Shown one piece after another: positions 5,539 to 5,553 of a stretch of 5,553 nucleotides of DNA. The notes under the pieces were generated by a model. It searched no databases, was not told where the DNA came from, and saw only the letters and a list, made by a program, of their open reading frames with translations. The first letter of the stretch is position 1. Each line of letters starts with the position of its first letter. The DNA comes from Sulfuricellaceae bacterium (lineage in GTDB: Bacteria; Pseudomonadota; Gammaproteobacteria; Burkholderiales; UBA9220). The DNA lies in contig JAIOJO010000252.1 of NCBI GenBank assembly GCA_019911985.1, forward strand, positions 1-5,553, given 5' to 3'. The position numbers and the translations under genes are program-made.

Positions 5539-5553
5539 TTGCCACCTCAAATC

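Overview
The window looks like an ordinary chromosomal stretch of a moderately GC-rich Gammaproteobacterium. AroE, MtgA and the long-N-terminus form of MgtE all resemble gammaproteobacterial versions. A methanotroph-like lineage (Methylococcales) is possible, but that is a guess from general protein resemblance and nothing in the sequence proves it. All six protein genes lie on the minus strand, so transcription runs from high to low coordinates.

In order of transcription: a single-domain rhodanese (5538-5080) ends at a good intrinsic terminator (5078-5046). A -10-like TATACT follows at once, so aroE (shikimate dehydrogenase, 5002-4178) probably has its own start of transcription. The aroE stop overlaps the start of mtgA (monofunctional peptidoglycan glycosyltransferase, 4181-3486) in an ATGA junction, so the two should be co-transcribed and translationally coupled. 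The next gene begins only at 2979. This 506-base gap holds a 267-bp MITE-like element (3485-3219), a possible terminator (3135-3100), a 22-nt palindrome (3089-3068) and a candidate sigma70 promoter (3027-2999). Then come corA (2979-1996) and mgtE (1970-537), two unrelated classes of Mg2+ channel/transporter separated by 25 nt and likely one operon. mgtE ends in a terminator that begins inside its stop codon. The last gene is a secreted SnoaL/NTF2-fold protein (392-1), cut off by the window edge.

Functionally, aroE serves the shikimate pathway to aromatic amino acids, mtgA polymerises glycan strands of the cell wall, and corA/mgtE handle Mg2+ uptake and homeostasis. The rhodanese is a probable cytoplasmic sulfurtransferase. 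No shared pathway across all six is evident.

The most unusual item is the 267-bp non-coding element. It has 30-bp terminal inverted repeats (29/30 identical) and flanking TTA direct repeats, one of which is exactly the TAA stop codon of mtgA. Its interior carries three interleaved inverted-repeat pairs, one of them a perfect 21-bp match. I found no undescribed multi-gene system, CRISPR array or RNA gene.
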